Shown here: one piece after another, positions 1-9,315 of the stretch
Numbering within the stretch: the stretch's first letter is position 1
Layout of the letters: the number at the start of each line of letters is the position of its first letter
Assembly (NCBI RefSeq): GCF_012927405.1
Contig: NZ_JABBGM010000004.1
Location: 310,001-374,000, forward strand
Length of the DNA stretch: 64,000 nucleotides
Origin: Novosphingobium olei
GTDB lineage: Bacteria > Pseudomonadota > Alphaproteobacteria > Sphingomonadales > Sphingomonadaceae
Reading direction: 5' to 3'
Made by a program: the position numbers and the translations under genes
The notes under the pieces: model-generated
Seen by the model: the letters and a program-made list of their open reading frames with translations, nothing else
Told to the model about the DNA's origin: nothing
The model's database searches: none

Positions 1-814
1 CGCGCGCGGCGGCGAGCCGCGCGGACAAGTAGGTGACATCGGCATCGCTACCGACGCCCTTGAGCGCGCCGATAGCCTGTTCGAGCTGGTCGAGCCGACC
101 GAGATCGCCGAGCACGCCTGCCCTGCCGACCAGCGCGGGAAGGTTGCCGGGATAGGCGCGCGCCGCCTTGTCGTAGGAGGCCAGCGCGCGCGAAAGATCG
201 CCTTCGGCGGTCGAGACCTTGCCGTCGGCGATCATGGCATCGAGGCTGCCGCCATCGGCCTTGAGCGCCTTGTCGACGAGGACGCGCGCTTCGATCCGGT
301 CCCCTTCGCCAAGGCGATAGCGCGCGGCGGCCGCAAGCAGACGGGCATCGTTGGGGTGCGCGATGACGCCGGCCGTGAATTCGCGCGCGGCCGCATCCTT
401 GTCGCCCTTGCCCAGCAGCGCGAGCGCCCGCAGCCGCTGACCGGAAGCCGAATGGTCGTCCCCCAGCGCGGCCAAGGCTTCCGCCGGCTTTTCACGGAGC
501 AGCGCCGCTTCGGCGACGAGCAGGCGGAAATCGGCGGGGCGACGATTGGCCGGCAGTTTCTGAAGGCTGGCACCCGCGGCGACGCCATCGCCCATGGCCA
601 GCGCGTTGCGGGCGTGAAGCTCCAGCACGCGCGGATCGTCGGGCATGGCGGCCAGCGCGGCGGCAAGATCGGCCTGCGCGGCGAGGTAATCGTGATGGGC
701 AAACTCCTGCCCGGCGCGGGCGAAGCGCTTGGCCGGATCCTCGCCACAGCCGGCCAGCACGGCGAGCAACAGGCCGCCGATCGCGGGAGCCAGCAGGCGA
801 TTAACGCTGTTCAT
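1..814 (-). CDS. TPR-repeat lipoprotein, 3' end cut by the window edge
   Basis: The frame starts at ATG 814 and stays open to the left edge, so about 271 N-terminal residues are seen. The N-terminus is a lipoprotein signal: a hydrophobic stretch ending in VLAGC, with the acylated cysteine at residue 23. The rest is Ala/Leu-rich helical repeats of tetratricopeptide style (for example KRFARAGQEFAHHDYLAAQA and DLSRALASYDKAARAYPGN). It therefore looks like an outer-membrane-anchored scaffold, possibly of the PEP-CTERM/PrsT TPR lipoprotein type, but I cannot assign a partner. It is divergent from ychF with 174 bp between them. Confidence 0.75.
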   Translation of the reverse strand, partial: MNSVNRLLAPAIGGLLLAVLAGCGEDPAKRFARAGQEFAHHDYLAAQADLAAALAAMPDDPRVLELHARNALAMGDGVAAGASLQKLPANRRPADFRLLVAEAALLREKPAEALAALGDDHSASGQRLRALALLGKGDKDAAAREFTAGVIAHPNDARLLAAAARYRLGEGDRIEARVLVDKALKADGGSLDAMIADGKVSTAEGDLSRALASYDKAARAYPGNLPALVGRAGVLGDLGRLDQLEQAIGALKGVGSDADVTYLSARLAAAR

Positions 815-988
815 CCGGACGATTCTCACCATTTCGGACCCGCTCTCACCGAAAGGTATAAACGTTGGATGAAGGTTTCCAATCGTCCGCGACATTATTC
901 GGGCACGGCGCGGCGCGGCACCCGCGCTGCCGTTGCGGAATTTGTCCGCGCCGCCTAAGGGCCTGCGCAGACCAGGAGTGAGCTGAAG
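815..988. promoter_or_regulatory. Divergent intergenic region, TPR lipoprotein / ychF
   Basis: This 174-bp stretch lies between two divergent genes and must hold both promoters. A purine-rich AGGAG at about 973-977 precedes the ychF start. I see no convincing -35/-10 pair and no coding potential beyond shadow frames. Confidence 0.4.
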
Positions 989-2089
989 ATGGGTTTTCGT
1001 TGCGGGATCGTCGGACTGCCGAATGTCGGCAAGTCGACACTGTTCAATGCGCTGACCGAAACGCAGGCGGCGCAGGCGGCGAACTATCCGTTCTGCACGA
1101 TCGAGCCGAACGTCGGCAACGTCGGCGTGCCCGACCCGCGGCTCGACAAGCTGGCGGCCATCGCCGGCAGCCAGAAGATCATCCCGACCCAGCTGGGCTT
1201 CGTCGATATCGCCGGCCTTGTCCGCGGTGCATCCAAGGGTGAAGGCCTGGGTAACCAGTTCCTGGGCAACATCCGCGAAGTCGATGCCATCGTGCACGTG
1301 CTGCGCTGCTTCGAGAACGACGATATCCAGCATGTCGACAACAAGGTCGATCCGATCTCCGACGCCGACACGGTCGAGACCGAGCTGATGCTGGCCGACC
1401 TCGAAAGCCTGGAAAAGCGCGTTCCCGCCGCCCAGAAGAAGGCCGCTGCGGGCGACAAGGAATCGAAGATCGTCGCCTCGGTGCTGGGCCAGGCGCTGGC
1501 GCTGCTGCGCGAAGGCAAGCCCGCGCGGCTGACCGTGCCCAAGGACGACGAGGAAGCGCGCGTGTTTGCGCAGGCGCAGCTGCTGACCTCGAAGCCGGTG
1601 CTCTATGTCTGCAACGTCGAGGAAGAAAGCGCAGCGGAAGGCAACGCCTTCTCCGCCCGCGTGTTCGAAAAGGCCAAGGCCGAAGGCGCCAACGCGGTGA
1701 TCGTATCGGCCGCGATCGAGGCGGAGCTGGTCGGCATGGATCCCGAGGAGCGCACCGTGTTCCTCGAGGAAATGGGCTTGCACGAAACCGGCCTCGCCCG
1801 CGTGATCCGCTCGGGCTACGACCTGCTGCACCTGATCACCTTCTTCACCGTCGGCCCCAAGGAAGCGCGCGCCTGGACCGTGCACAAGGGCGCGAAGGCG
1901 CCCGAAGCGGCCGGCGAGATCCACTCCGACATGCAGCGCGGCTTCATCCGCGCCGAGACGATCGCCTACGACGACTACGTCACGCTCGGCGGTGAAACGG
2001 CGGCCAAGGATGCAGGCAAGCTGCGCCAGGAAGGCAAGGAATACATCGTCCACGACGGCGACGTGATGCACTTCAAGTTCAACGTCTGA
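989..2089 (+). CDS. ychF: Redox-regulated P-loop ATPase YchF (Obg-like)
   Basis: The 366-aa product has the usual length of YchF/Ola1, a universally conserved ribosome-associated P-loop protein of the Obg family that prefers ATP over GTP. The P-loop GLPNVGKST is at residues 9-17. The G4-equivalent is NVEE (in LYVCNVEEES) rather than NKxD, which is the known mark of ATP specificity in this family. The C-terminus is the TGS-like domain ending in YIVHDGDVMHFKFNV. It is transcribed alone, with a short GC hairpin 15 bp after the stop. Confidence 0.97.
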   Translation: MGFRCGIVGLPNVGKSTLFNALTETQAAQAANYPFCTIEPNVGNVGVPDPRLDKLAAIAGSQKIIPTQLGFVDIAGLVRGASKGEGLGNQFLGNIREVDAIVHVLRCFENDDIQHVDNKVDPISDADTVETELMLADLESLEKRVPAAQKKAAAGDKESKIVASVLGQALALLREGKPARLTVPKDDEEARVFAQAQLLTSKPVLYVCNVEEESAAEGNAFSARVFEKAKAEGANAVIVSAAIEAELVGMDPEERTVFLEEMGLHETGLARVIRSGYDLLHLITFFTVGPKEARAWTVHKGAKAPEAAGEIHSDMQRGFIRAETIAYDDYVTLGGETAAKDAGKLRQEGKEYIVHDGDVMHFKFNV

Positions 2090-2104
2090 ACCGCTGACGA
2101 ACGC

Positions 2105-2121
2105 CCCGCCATTTGGGCGGG
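2105..2121 (+). terminator. Short GC hairpin after ychF
   Basis: CCCGCC (2105-2110) and GGCGGG (2116-2121) form a 6-bp perfect stem with a 5-nt loop just downstream of the ychF stop. No T-run follows, so intrinsic termination is only possible. Confidence 0.35.
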
Positions 2122-2168
2122 AGCCAATCGGGCGAATTGCCGTTCCCTTGTCGAAACAAGGGGATGTG

Positions 2169-2972
2169 ATGGCGAAATTGACACGGGCCGATGTGCTGGC
2201 ACGCGCGGGCTATGCCGCGCGCGGTGTGGTCTACGCGCTGCTTGGCTGGCTGGCGCTGGAAACGCGAAGTGCCGCCGACGATGGCCAGAACGCGGTGTTC
2301 GACATGGTGCAGGACATGCCGGCGGGCGGATTGGCGCTGGCGCTGCTGGTCGCAGGCCTGGTTGCATACGGGATCTACAAGCTGGCAGGCGCGCTGTTCG
2401 ATCTCGAACGCCACGGCCACGATGCCAAGGGCGTCGCGGTGCGCATCGGTCAGGGCGCCGGCGCGCTCGCCTATCTCGGCATGGCGTTCGCGGCCGCCAA
2501 GTTCGCGCTCGGCTATCGGCACTTCGCGCACGAGGGCGCGCATGGCGGGGCCGAGATGGCCGGCGGCGTGCTGGCCTGGCCGCTGGGCTGGGTGCTGATC
2601 GGGCTTGCCGGAATCGCCTTCGTCATCGCGGCGTTGTTCCAGGCGTTCGGTGCCGCCACGGGCCACTTCATGAAGCGCATTGCCAGCGATGCACCGCGCG
2701 CGAGGGAAGCGCTGGGCCGGATCGGCCTCGCCGCGCGGGCGGTGGTGTTCGGACTGGTCGGCTGGTCGCTGCTGCGCTCGGCCTGGCTGGTGCGCCATGC
2801 CGAAGTCCGCGATCTGGGTGGCGTGCTCGAACAGTTGCGCACCCAGCAGACGATCCATCTGCTCGTGGCGGCAGGCCTTCTGGTGTTCGGCCTCTTCAGC
2901 CTCATCTGCGCACGCTACCGCGTGGTGCCCGCCGTCGACGTGGTGCACGCGGCCCGCCGACGATTTAATTGA
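2169..2972 (+). CDS. DUF1206 family integral membrane protein
   Basis: The 267-aa protein is made of three repeats, each with two hydrophobic helices. The repeats begin with similar segments (ARAGYAARGVVYALLGW, IGQGAGALAYLGMAF, IGLAARAVVFGLVGW), which is the layout of the DUF1206 family. ATG 2169 is preferred over an upstream in-frame TTG at 2148 because AAGGGG sits 5 bp before it. The function of the family is not established. The next gene begins 40 bp downstream on the same strand. Confidence 0.85.
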   Translation: MAKLTRADVLARAGYAARGVVYALLGWLALETRSAADDGQNAVFDMVQDMPAGGLALALLVAGLVAYGIYKLAGALFDLERHGHDAKGVAVRIGQGAGALAYLGMAFAAAKFALGYRHFAHEGAHGGAEMAGGVLAWPLGWVLIGLAGIAFVIAALFQAFGAATGHFMKRIASDAPRAREALGRIGLAARAVVFGLVGWSLLRSAWLVRHAEVRDLGGVLEQLRTQQTIHLLVAAGLLVFGLFSLICARYRVVPAVDVVHAARRRFN

Positions 2973-3012
2973 TCGGTTGACGCAGTCGGGCCGTGCAGGC
3001 ACGTTTCAGCGC

Positions 3013-3471
3013 ATGCAGTATTACGAAGATATCGTCCCCGGCAGCAGCGACCGCTTCGGCGCCTATGCCGTGACCCGCGAAGAAGTGATCGAATTCGCAT
3101 CGAAGTACGACCCGCAGCCGTTCCATCTCGACGACGAAGCCGCGAAGCAGACCTATTTCGGCAGGCTTTCGGCGAGCGGCTGGCACACTTGCGCGATGAC
3201 CATGGCGATGCTGGTGGAGCAACTCAAGCAGCACCAGCAGGCCGGGCTCGGCTCGCCGGGCGTCGATGAGCTGCGCTGGGTCAAGCCCGTCTATCCCGGC
3301 GACACGCTGACCTGCGAGCGCATCACCATCGACAAGAAGCGCAGCAAGTCCCGGCCGGAGATGGGCAGCTTCCGCAACGAGGTCAAAGTGCTCAACCAGC
3401 ACGGCGAAGTGGTGATGACGATGAAGTCGACCGGTTTCATCCGCACCCGCGATCCGAACGGAACCGACTGA
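3013..3471 (+). CDS. MaoC-like (R)-specific enoyl-CoA hydratase domain protein
   Basis: The 152-aa protein is a single hot-dog domain. The catalytic signature KYDPQPFHLDDEAA (about residues 33-46) has the Asp/His dyad of MaoC hydratases, followed by FGRLSASGWHT. Family members hydrate short or medium enoyl-CoA in fatty acid or PHA metabolism. The actual substrate cannot be read from sequence. An open frame extends upstream into the DUF1206 gene, but ATG 3013 begins the conserved QYYEDIVPGS segment. Confidence 0.88.
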   Translation: MQYYEDIVPGSSDRFGAYAVTREEVIEFASKYDPQPFHLDDEAAKQTYFGRLSASGWHTCAMTMAMLVEQLKQHQQAGLGSPGVDELRWVKPVYPGDTLTCERITIDKKRSKSRPEMGSFRNEVKVLNQHGEVVMTMKSTGFIRTRDPNGTD

Positions 3472-3492
3472 ATCGACGCGCCCTTCGCGCCG

Positions 3493-3987
3493 CTACATCG
3501 GCTTGCACTGGGCAGTGCCCTTGCTGTTGTAGACCACCTGGTCATAGGGATCGGTCACCGTCAGCTGCGCATCGAACATCTCGACCGCGCCGTTGACGAC
3601 ATGCTTGCCACCGTCGATCCGCGTCAGCCGCAACGAATATTCCTTGCCGCTGTAATGCGACCACGCTTCCTGCGGCAGCCTGGCGCTGCCCTTGTCGGCC
3701 GCCAGCACGACGATATGGCCATCGAGCTTGATCGCCGCCCTTTGGCCCTGTGCCAGCGCGGTGGCCCCCATCCCGCCGCCATCGGCGACAAAGTTGCAGC
3801 CGGCCGCGATCAGCTTGTTGTCGCGTATGTCGAAGTAGCCGATCGGCTGTGGATCGATCATCCGCGCCGGCGGCTTGGCGTCCTGCGCCGCCTGGACCTG
3901 CGCGATGGCCTGCTCGTCGCTCTCCTTCGGCTTGCTGGAACAGGCGGCCAGGGCCAGCAGGGCAAACGGCATGATCAGGCGGCGCAT
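3493..3987 (-). CDS. Small lipoprotein, unknown function
   Basis: The 164-aa product starts at ATG 3987, which is preceded by GAGAGGA. It has a lipobox (LLALAACSS, Cys at residue 16) and then a globular region with two further cysteines (AAGCNF and the C-terminal AQCKPM). I do not recognise the family with certainty. It converges on the MaoC gene and is divergent from the CMD-family gene at 4097. Confidence 0.75.
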   Translation of the reverse strand: MRRLIMPFALLALAACSSKPKESDEQAIAQVQAAQDAKPPARMIDPQPIGYFDIRDNKLIAAGCNFVADGGGMGATALAQGQRAAIKLDGHIVVLAADKGSARLPQEAWSHYSGKEYSLRLTRIDGGKHVVNGAVEMFDAQLTVTDPYDQVVYNSKGTAQCKPM

Positions 3988-4096
3988 CGCAATCCTCTCG
4001 TCGATTTTAGCCGAGCCTAGCGCAAAGGCGCGTTGCAGCAAGAAGCACGCTGCCGTGTGATCGAGGATACAAGAGAAGGTGGCAGGAGAGGCCCAC

Positions 4097-4693
4097 ATGA
4101 CCCGCATTTCGATGATCGAGCACGATGGCTGGAGCAAGGCGCTGCGCGACGCGACCAACCCGGACGCGATGACCTCGCTTGAGCGGGGCACCTTGCGCAT
4201 CATGGCGCACAAGCCCGAAACGGCCCTTGGCTTTGTCGGCTTTTTCGGCGCCCTTCGAGGCGAGCGCACGCTACCCGAACGGCTGACAGAGCTGATGCGC
4301 CTGCGCATTGCCTTCCACAACCAGTGCCGCAGCTGCATGGCAGTGCGCTACAGCGATGCCGCGGCGGACGGTGTCGACGAGGCCCTCGTCTGCTCGCTCG
4401 AGCGGCCGGCGGAAGCGGAAAACCTGACCGAGCGGGAAAAGCTGGCGATCGATTACGGCGAGCGGCTCGCAACCAACCACCTATCGCTGGACGATGAATA
4501 TCACGCGCGGCTGAAGAAACATTTCACCGAGGCCGAGATCGTCGAACTTGGCATCTTCGCCGCGCTTTGCGTCGGTTTCGGTCGACTGGGCGCGAGTTGG
4601 GATATGGTCGAGGAACTGCCCGAAGCGTTCCGTGCGCGCGAGGGCGGGCCGATCGCGCCCTGGGGTCAACGCGAAGTGGTGGGCGTGCGCTAA
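4097..4693 (+). CDS. Carboxymuconolactone decarboxylase / AhpD-like family protein
   Basis: The 198-aa all-helical protein carries the CMD/AhpD signature: the helix ERLTELMRLRIAFHNQCRSCMAVRY with a CxxC pair (QCRSC). AhpD-type members use such a cysteine pair for peroxide or alkylhydroperoxide reduction. ATG 4097 follows AGGAGAGG at a good distance, so the in-frame GTG at 4079 is less likely. Its physiological role here is undetermined. Confidence 0.85.
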   Translation: MTRISMIEHDGWSKALRDATNPDAMTSLERGTLRIMAHKPETALGFVGFFGALRGERTLPERLTELMRLRIAFHNQCRSCMAVRYSDAAADGVDEALVCSLERPAEAENLTEREKLAIDYGERLATNHLSLDDEYHARLKKHFTEAEIVELGIFAALCVGFGRLGASWDMVEELPEAFRAREGGPIAPWGQREVVGVR

Positions 4694-4703
4694 GCCAAGG
4701 CGC

Positions 4704-6530
4704 TTACTTGCGCCCGAACAGCTTCTCGATGTCGCCATGGGCGAGCTTCACCCACGTGGGCCGGCCGTGGTTGCATTGACCAGAGCGCGGAGTGACTTCC
4801 ATCTCGCGCAGCAGGGCGTTCATTTCCGGCACCGACAGCTGCCGCCCCGCGCGCACCGAGCCGTGGCAGGCCATCGTCGCGAGCACGAGGTCGAGCTTTT
4901 CTTCCAGCAGCAGCGCATCGCCGTGGCGGGCGAGATCGTCGGCCACATCGTTTACCAGCGCCGCGGGATCGCCCTTGGCGAGCGCGGCGGGAACGGCGCG
5001 CACCAGCATGGCGGCCGGACCGAACCGTTCGAGCAGCAGTCCGAAACGCGCAAGCTTGGGCGCGGCATCCTCGAGCCGGTCGGCAGCGAGTTCCTCCACC
5101 TCCACCACTTCGGGGATCAGCAGCGCCTGGCTGGGTGCCTCGCCCGCGCCCGCCCCGGCCGCGCGCAACCGTTCGAGCACCAGCCGCTCGTGCGCGGCAT
5201 GCTGGTCGACCAGCACGAGCCCGTCGGCGGCTTCGGCGACGATGTAGGTGTTGGCGACCTGCCCGCGCGCGACCCCTAGCGGATGCTCGACCGCTTGCGG
5301 AACCGGCACCGATGCCTCCTCGGCGCGGGCCACCGGCGGCGCCATGACGCTTGCCTCGTACCCGCGCCAGGCCCGGCCGGCTTCGGACAGTCGCTGCGGC
5401 GCGGGGGCGAAAATGTTGCCTTGCACGGGCGCGCCTGGCGTGAACGTCGGTGTGCTGATCGGCTCGGAACGCCACGAAGCCATCGCGGCGGCATCGGGCG
5501 CCTGCGCGCTGCGCTTGTCCCCGGCGGCGAGCGCATGGCGCAGCCCGGAGACGATCAGCCCGCGCACCAGCTGCGGATCGCGAAAGCGGACCTCGGTCTT
5601 CGCCGGGTGCACGTTGACGTCGACTTCGCTTGGCGGAACGTCGAGGAACAGCGCCAGCACCGCGTGGCGATCACGCGCCAGCATGTCGGCATAGGCGCCG
5701 CGCACCGCGCCGACCATCAGCTTGTCCTTCACCGGGCGGCCATTGACGAACAGGTACTGGTGATCGGCCATGCCGCGATTGTAGGTCGGCAGGCCTGCAA
5801 CGCCGCCGAGGCGATATTCCCCGCGCTCCAGGTCGACCGCGACCGCATTGTCCTTGAGTTCGCGCGCGACGAGCAGCGCGACGCGTGCCTCGAGACTGTC
5901 GCCCGGCTGGACCTGCAGCGCGCGGCGCCCGTCGTGTTCGAGCGTGAAGCCGATGTCGGGGCGAGCCATGGCCAGACGGCGCACGACGTCGAGGCTGGCC
6001 GCCCATTCGCTGCGAGGCGAGCGCAAGAACTTGCGGCGCGCGGGGATCTTGCCGAACAGGTCTTCGACCCGCACCCGCGTGCCCGGCGGCAGCGCGGCGG
6101 GGCCTTCGGACAGGAGCGCGCCGTGATCGACCACGCGCTTCCAGGCCTCGCCGGTTTCGCGGCTGCGGCTTTCGATCGTCACCCTCGCGACCGAGGCAAT
6201 CGAGGGCAGCGCCTCTCCGCGAAAGCCCAGGGTCGCCACCAGCTCGATCGCTTCGTCCGGCAGCTTGCTGGTGGCATGGCGTTCGAGCGCGAGCGCGATT
6301 TCGTCGGCGCGCATGCCGCAGCCGTCGTCGGTCACCTCGATCAGCGCGAGGCCCCCTTCGCCGAGGCGAACGGTGATCGCAGAAGCGCCCGCATCGATCG
6401 CGTTCTCGACCAGTTCCTTGAGCGCCGAGGCCGGCCGCTCGACAACTTCGCCCGCCGCGATGCGGTTGACCAGCGTTTCGGGCAGGCGGCGAATGGTGCG
6501 GGATGGCAAGGCTGGCGGAGGCTGCGACAT
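4704..6530 (-). CDS. mutL: DNA mismatch repair protein MutL with endonuclease motif
   Basis: The 608-aa product has the GHKL ATPase head: ELVENAIDAGAS, DDGCGM and GFRGEALPSIASV. The C-terminal domain carries DQHAAHERLVLE, which fits the metal-binding endonuclease pattern DQHA(X)2E(X)4E. It also has ACHGSVRAG and CNHGRP near the end. MutL proteins with these motifs nick DNA themselves and occur in bacteria without MutH. ATG 6530 (MSQPPPALPSRTIRRLPETL) is chosen because the conserved IRRLPE segment follows it and the longer frame adds unrelated sequence. Confidence 0.97.
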   Translation of the reverse strand: MSQPPPALPSRTIRRLPETLVNRIAAGEVVERPASALKELVENAIDAGASAITVRLGEGGLALIEVTDDGCGMRADEIALALERHATSKLPDEAIELVATLGFRGEALPSIASVARVTIESRSRETGEAWKRVVDHGALLSEGPAALPPGTRVRVEDLFGKIPARRKFLRSPRSEWAASLDVVRRLAMARPDIGFTLEHDGRRALQVQPGDSLEARVALLVARELKDNAVAVDLERGEYRLGGVAGLPTYNRGMADHQYLFVNGRPVKDKLMVGAVRGAYADMLARDRHAVLALFLDVPPSEVDVNVHPAKTEVRFRDPQLVRGLIVSGLRHALAAGDKRSAQAPDAAAMASWRSEPISTPTFTPGAPVQGNIFAPAPQRLSEAGRAWRGYEASVMAPPVARAEEASVPVPQAVEHPLGVARGQVANTYIVAEAADGLVLVDQHAAHERLVLERLRAAGAGAGEAPSQALLIPEVVEVEELAADRLEDAAPKLARFGLLLERFGPAAMLVRAVPAALAKGDPAALVNDVADDLARHGDALLLEEKLDLVLATMACHGSVRAGRQLSVPEMNALLREMEVTPRSGQCNHGRPTWVKLAHGDIEKLFGRK

Positions 6531-6671
6531 GGCTCCGGACAATCCTAGCGACGAGCGTGCGAAAATTCGAGACAAGCGGTGCGACTTATCCCCTTCGACC
6601 TCGCACAAAATATTGGGTTTTGCGCAGGGCTTGCGCTAATGAGCCGCCTTCGCTGGACGCTCACTTCTGGA

Positions 6672-6703
6672 GGGGGAAGCGCATCGCTTTTGCGCAAACC
6701 CCC
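6672..6703 (+). promoter_or_regulatory. Two-step hairpin in the mreB leader
   Basis: GGGGG (6672-6676) pairs with CCCCC (6699-6703), and inside it GCGCA (6679-6683) pairs with TGCGC (6691-6695), leaving a small internal loop and a 7-nt apical loop. It ends 21 bp before the mreB start, so it would lie in the mRNA leader close to the ribosome site. The function is inferred only. Confidence 0.4.
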
Positions 6704-6706
6704 TGA

Positions 6707-7771
<1,065 letters not shown>

Positions 7772-7853
7772 ACCGCAGGTTCAGTCGTCAGGGTGCGTTG
7801 CGTCTGGCAAGACCTGCGCGCCAGTCGGCGGCGGTGACGAAGGGGTGATGACA

Positions 7854-8762
7854 ATGGCGCGGTCGCAGGACAGGCGCCCGGGCTTTTCGCGCAGGGCGCA
7901 AGTCGGGATCTTCACCGGCTACGTGGTCGCCGTGGCCGGCGTTCTGCTGGGCGCGGTGCTGCTTGTCGTGTCGCTGTTCAACCCCGGTGCCTTCTCGTTT
8001 GCGCGCGCCAGTGCCGCCGAGGTGGCGCGCCCGCTGGGCGTGGCGGGGGCGGAGACGCGCGTGGCGAGCCAGGGCATCTTCGCCGCCATCGGCGCCTATC
8101 TCAACGCCGGGCGCCAGAACGCCGAACTCAGCCGCGAAGTCGCCGCAGCCCGCGCCAATGCCGTGGCGATGCGCGCGATCGAAGCCGAGAACCGGCGGCT
8201 CAAGGTCTTGCTTGGCATTGCCGAAACCCAGCCCCGACCCATTGCGGCGGCGCGGTTGATCGGCTCCACCGCGTCCAGTTCGCGCCGTTTCGCGGTGCTT
8301 TCGGTCGGCAGTCGCCAAGGCGTCAGCAAGGGCCAGCCCGTTCGCGGGGGCGGCGGGCTTATCGGCCGGGTGATCGAGACCGGGCCCGACACCGCTCGGA
8401 TCCTGCTGGTCACAGATCCCGACAACGTGGTGCCCGTCCGACGCGCCAGCGATGGACTGCCGGGCTTCGTCCAGGGCGGCGCCAATGGACGCATCGACAT
8501 TCGCCTGATCAATTCGGGCATCAACCCGCTGCACAAGGGTGACGTCTTCGTGACGTCGGGTTCGGGCGGCATCTATCCGCCGGGCATTCCGGTCGCGGTC
8601 GCTACCGAACCGCATCGCGATGGCGCGACCGGGCATCTCGCCAGCGATCCGTCGGACGCCGACTACGTGCTGGTCCTGCCAATGTATCAGCCGACAGCGG
8701 TCAGCGCGCTGGAAGCCACCCAGAAGGCAGCCCCGCCCCCGCCCGAGGACGAAAAGCCGTGA
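7854..8762 (+). CDS. mreC: Rod-shape-determining protein MreC
   Basis: The 302-aa single-pass periplasmic scaffold has a TM helix at about residues 20-45 (VGIFTGYVVAVAGVLLGAVLL). A helical segment (AEVARPLGVAG to RRLKVLLGIAE) follows, then the beta-rich MreC domain (VLSVGSRQGVSKGQPV, LLVTDPDNVVPV). GTG 7845, ATG 7848 and ATG 7854 are all in frame. ATG 7854 has the best spacing to AAGGGG at 7840-7845. The stop overlaps the mreD GTG by 4 bp. Confidence 0.95.
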   Translation: MARSQDRRPGFSRRAQVGIFTGYVVAVAGVLLGAVLLVVSLFNPGAFSFARASAAEVARPLGVAGAETRVASQGIFAAIGAYLNAGRQNAELSREVAAARANAVAMRAIEAENRRLKVLLGIAETQPRPIAAARLIGSTASSSRRFAVLSVGSRQGVSKGQPVRGGGGLIGRVIETGPDTARILLVTDPDNVVPVRRASDGLPGFVQGGANGRIDIRLINSGINPLHKGDVFVTSGSGGIYPPGIPVAVATEPHRDGATGHLASDPSDADYVLVLPMYQPTAVSALEATQKAAPPPPEDEKP

Positions 8763-9310
8763 TCGGCGGCCGCTTCGCCGGCGGTGCCGCGCGGGTGCGC
8801 AACCCGATCAACCGGGCCCCGTCGCTGCTGCTGGCGGTAGGGCTGCCGTGGCTGGCGATCATGCTCGCCGCAATGGCCAGCTTTTCACCGATCATCGCGT
8901 CGGCCCCGGTGCTGCCGCCCCTATCATTCATGATGCTGCTCGGCTGGCGCATGCTGCGCCCGACGCTGCTGCCGGTCTGGGCCGGCCTGCCGCTCGGCGC
9001 CTGGGACGACTTGTTCAGCGGGCAGCCGTTCGGCAGCGGCATTGTGCTGTTTTCCGGGGCGATGCTGGCCATGGAGGCGATCGACGCGCGCTTCCTGTGG
9101 CGCGGCTTTGCACAGGACTGGCTGGCCGGCGCCGCCTTGCTCGCCGCCTATCTTCTGCTTTCGGCGGGCTTCGCTGGCCTTGCAGCCGGCTATCCGCTGC
9201 CCATGACGATCGGGCCGCAGCTTCTTCTTGCCGTGGTGCTGTTCCCGCCTGTCACCCGCATCGTCGCGGTGATCGACCGCCTGCGCCTGCTGCCGCTCAA
9301 GAGGATCTGA
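8759..9310 (+). CDS. mreD: Rod-shape-determining protein MreD
   Basis: The 183-aa polytopic membrane protein has about five hydrophobic helices and the MreD-like central segment LPLGAWDDLFSGQPFGSGIVLF. MreD links MreC to PBP2/RodA in the elongation complex. The GTG start overlaps the mreC stop (GTGA), indicating translational coupling. The stop is 5 bp before the mrdA start. Confidence 0.92.
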   Translation: MIGGRFAGGAARVRNPINRAPSLLLAVGLPWLAIMLAAMASFSPIIASAPVLPPLSFMMLLGWRMLRPTLLPVWAGLPLGAWDDLFSGQPFGSGIVLFSGAMLAMEAIDARFLWRGFAQDWLAGAALLAAYLLLSAGFAGLAAGYPLPMTIGPQLLLAVVLFPPVTRIVAVIDRLRLLPLKRI

Positions 9311-9315
9311 CGCCG

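Noticed and set aside
2079..3002. 307-aa minus ORF over the DUF1206 gene
   Set aside because: It is antisense to a convincing membrane protein with a ribosome site; the composition is shadow-like.
5283..6548. 421-aa plus-strand ORF antisense to mutL
   Set aside because: It is a high-GC shadow frame with Arg/His-rich composition; mutL on the other strand is fully conserved.
8620..9315. N-terminal extension of the PBP2 frame covering mreD
   Set aside because: The frame is open upstream, but its Arg/Ala-rich translation is a shadow of mreC/mreD. PBP2 starts at GTG 9316.
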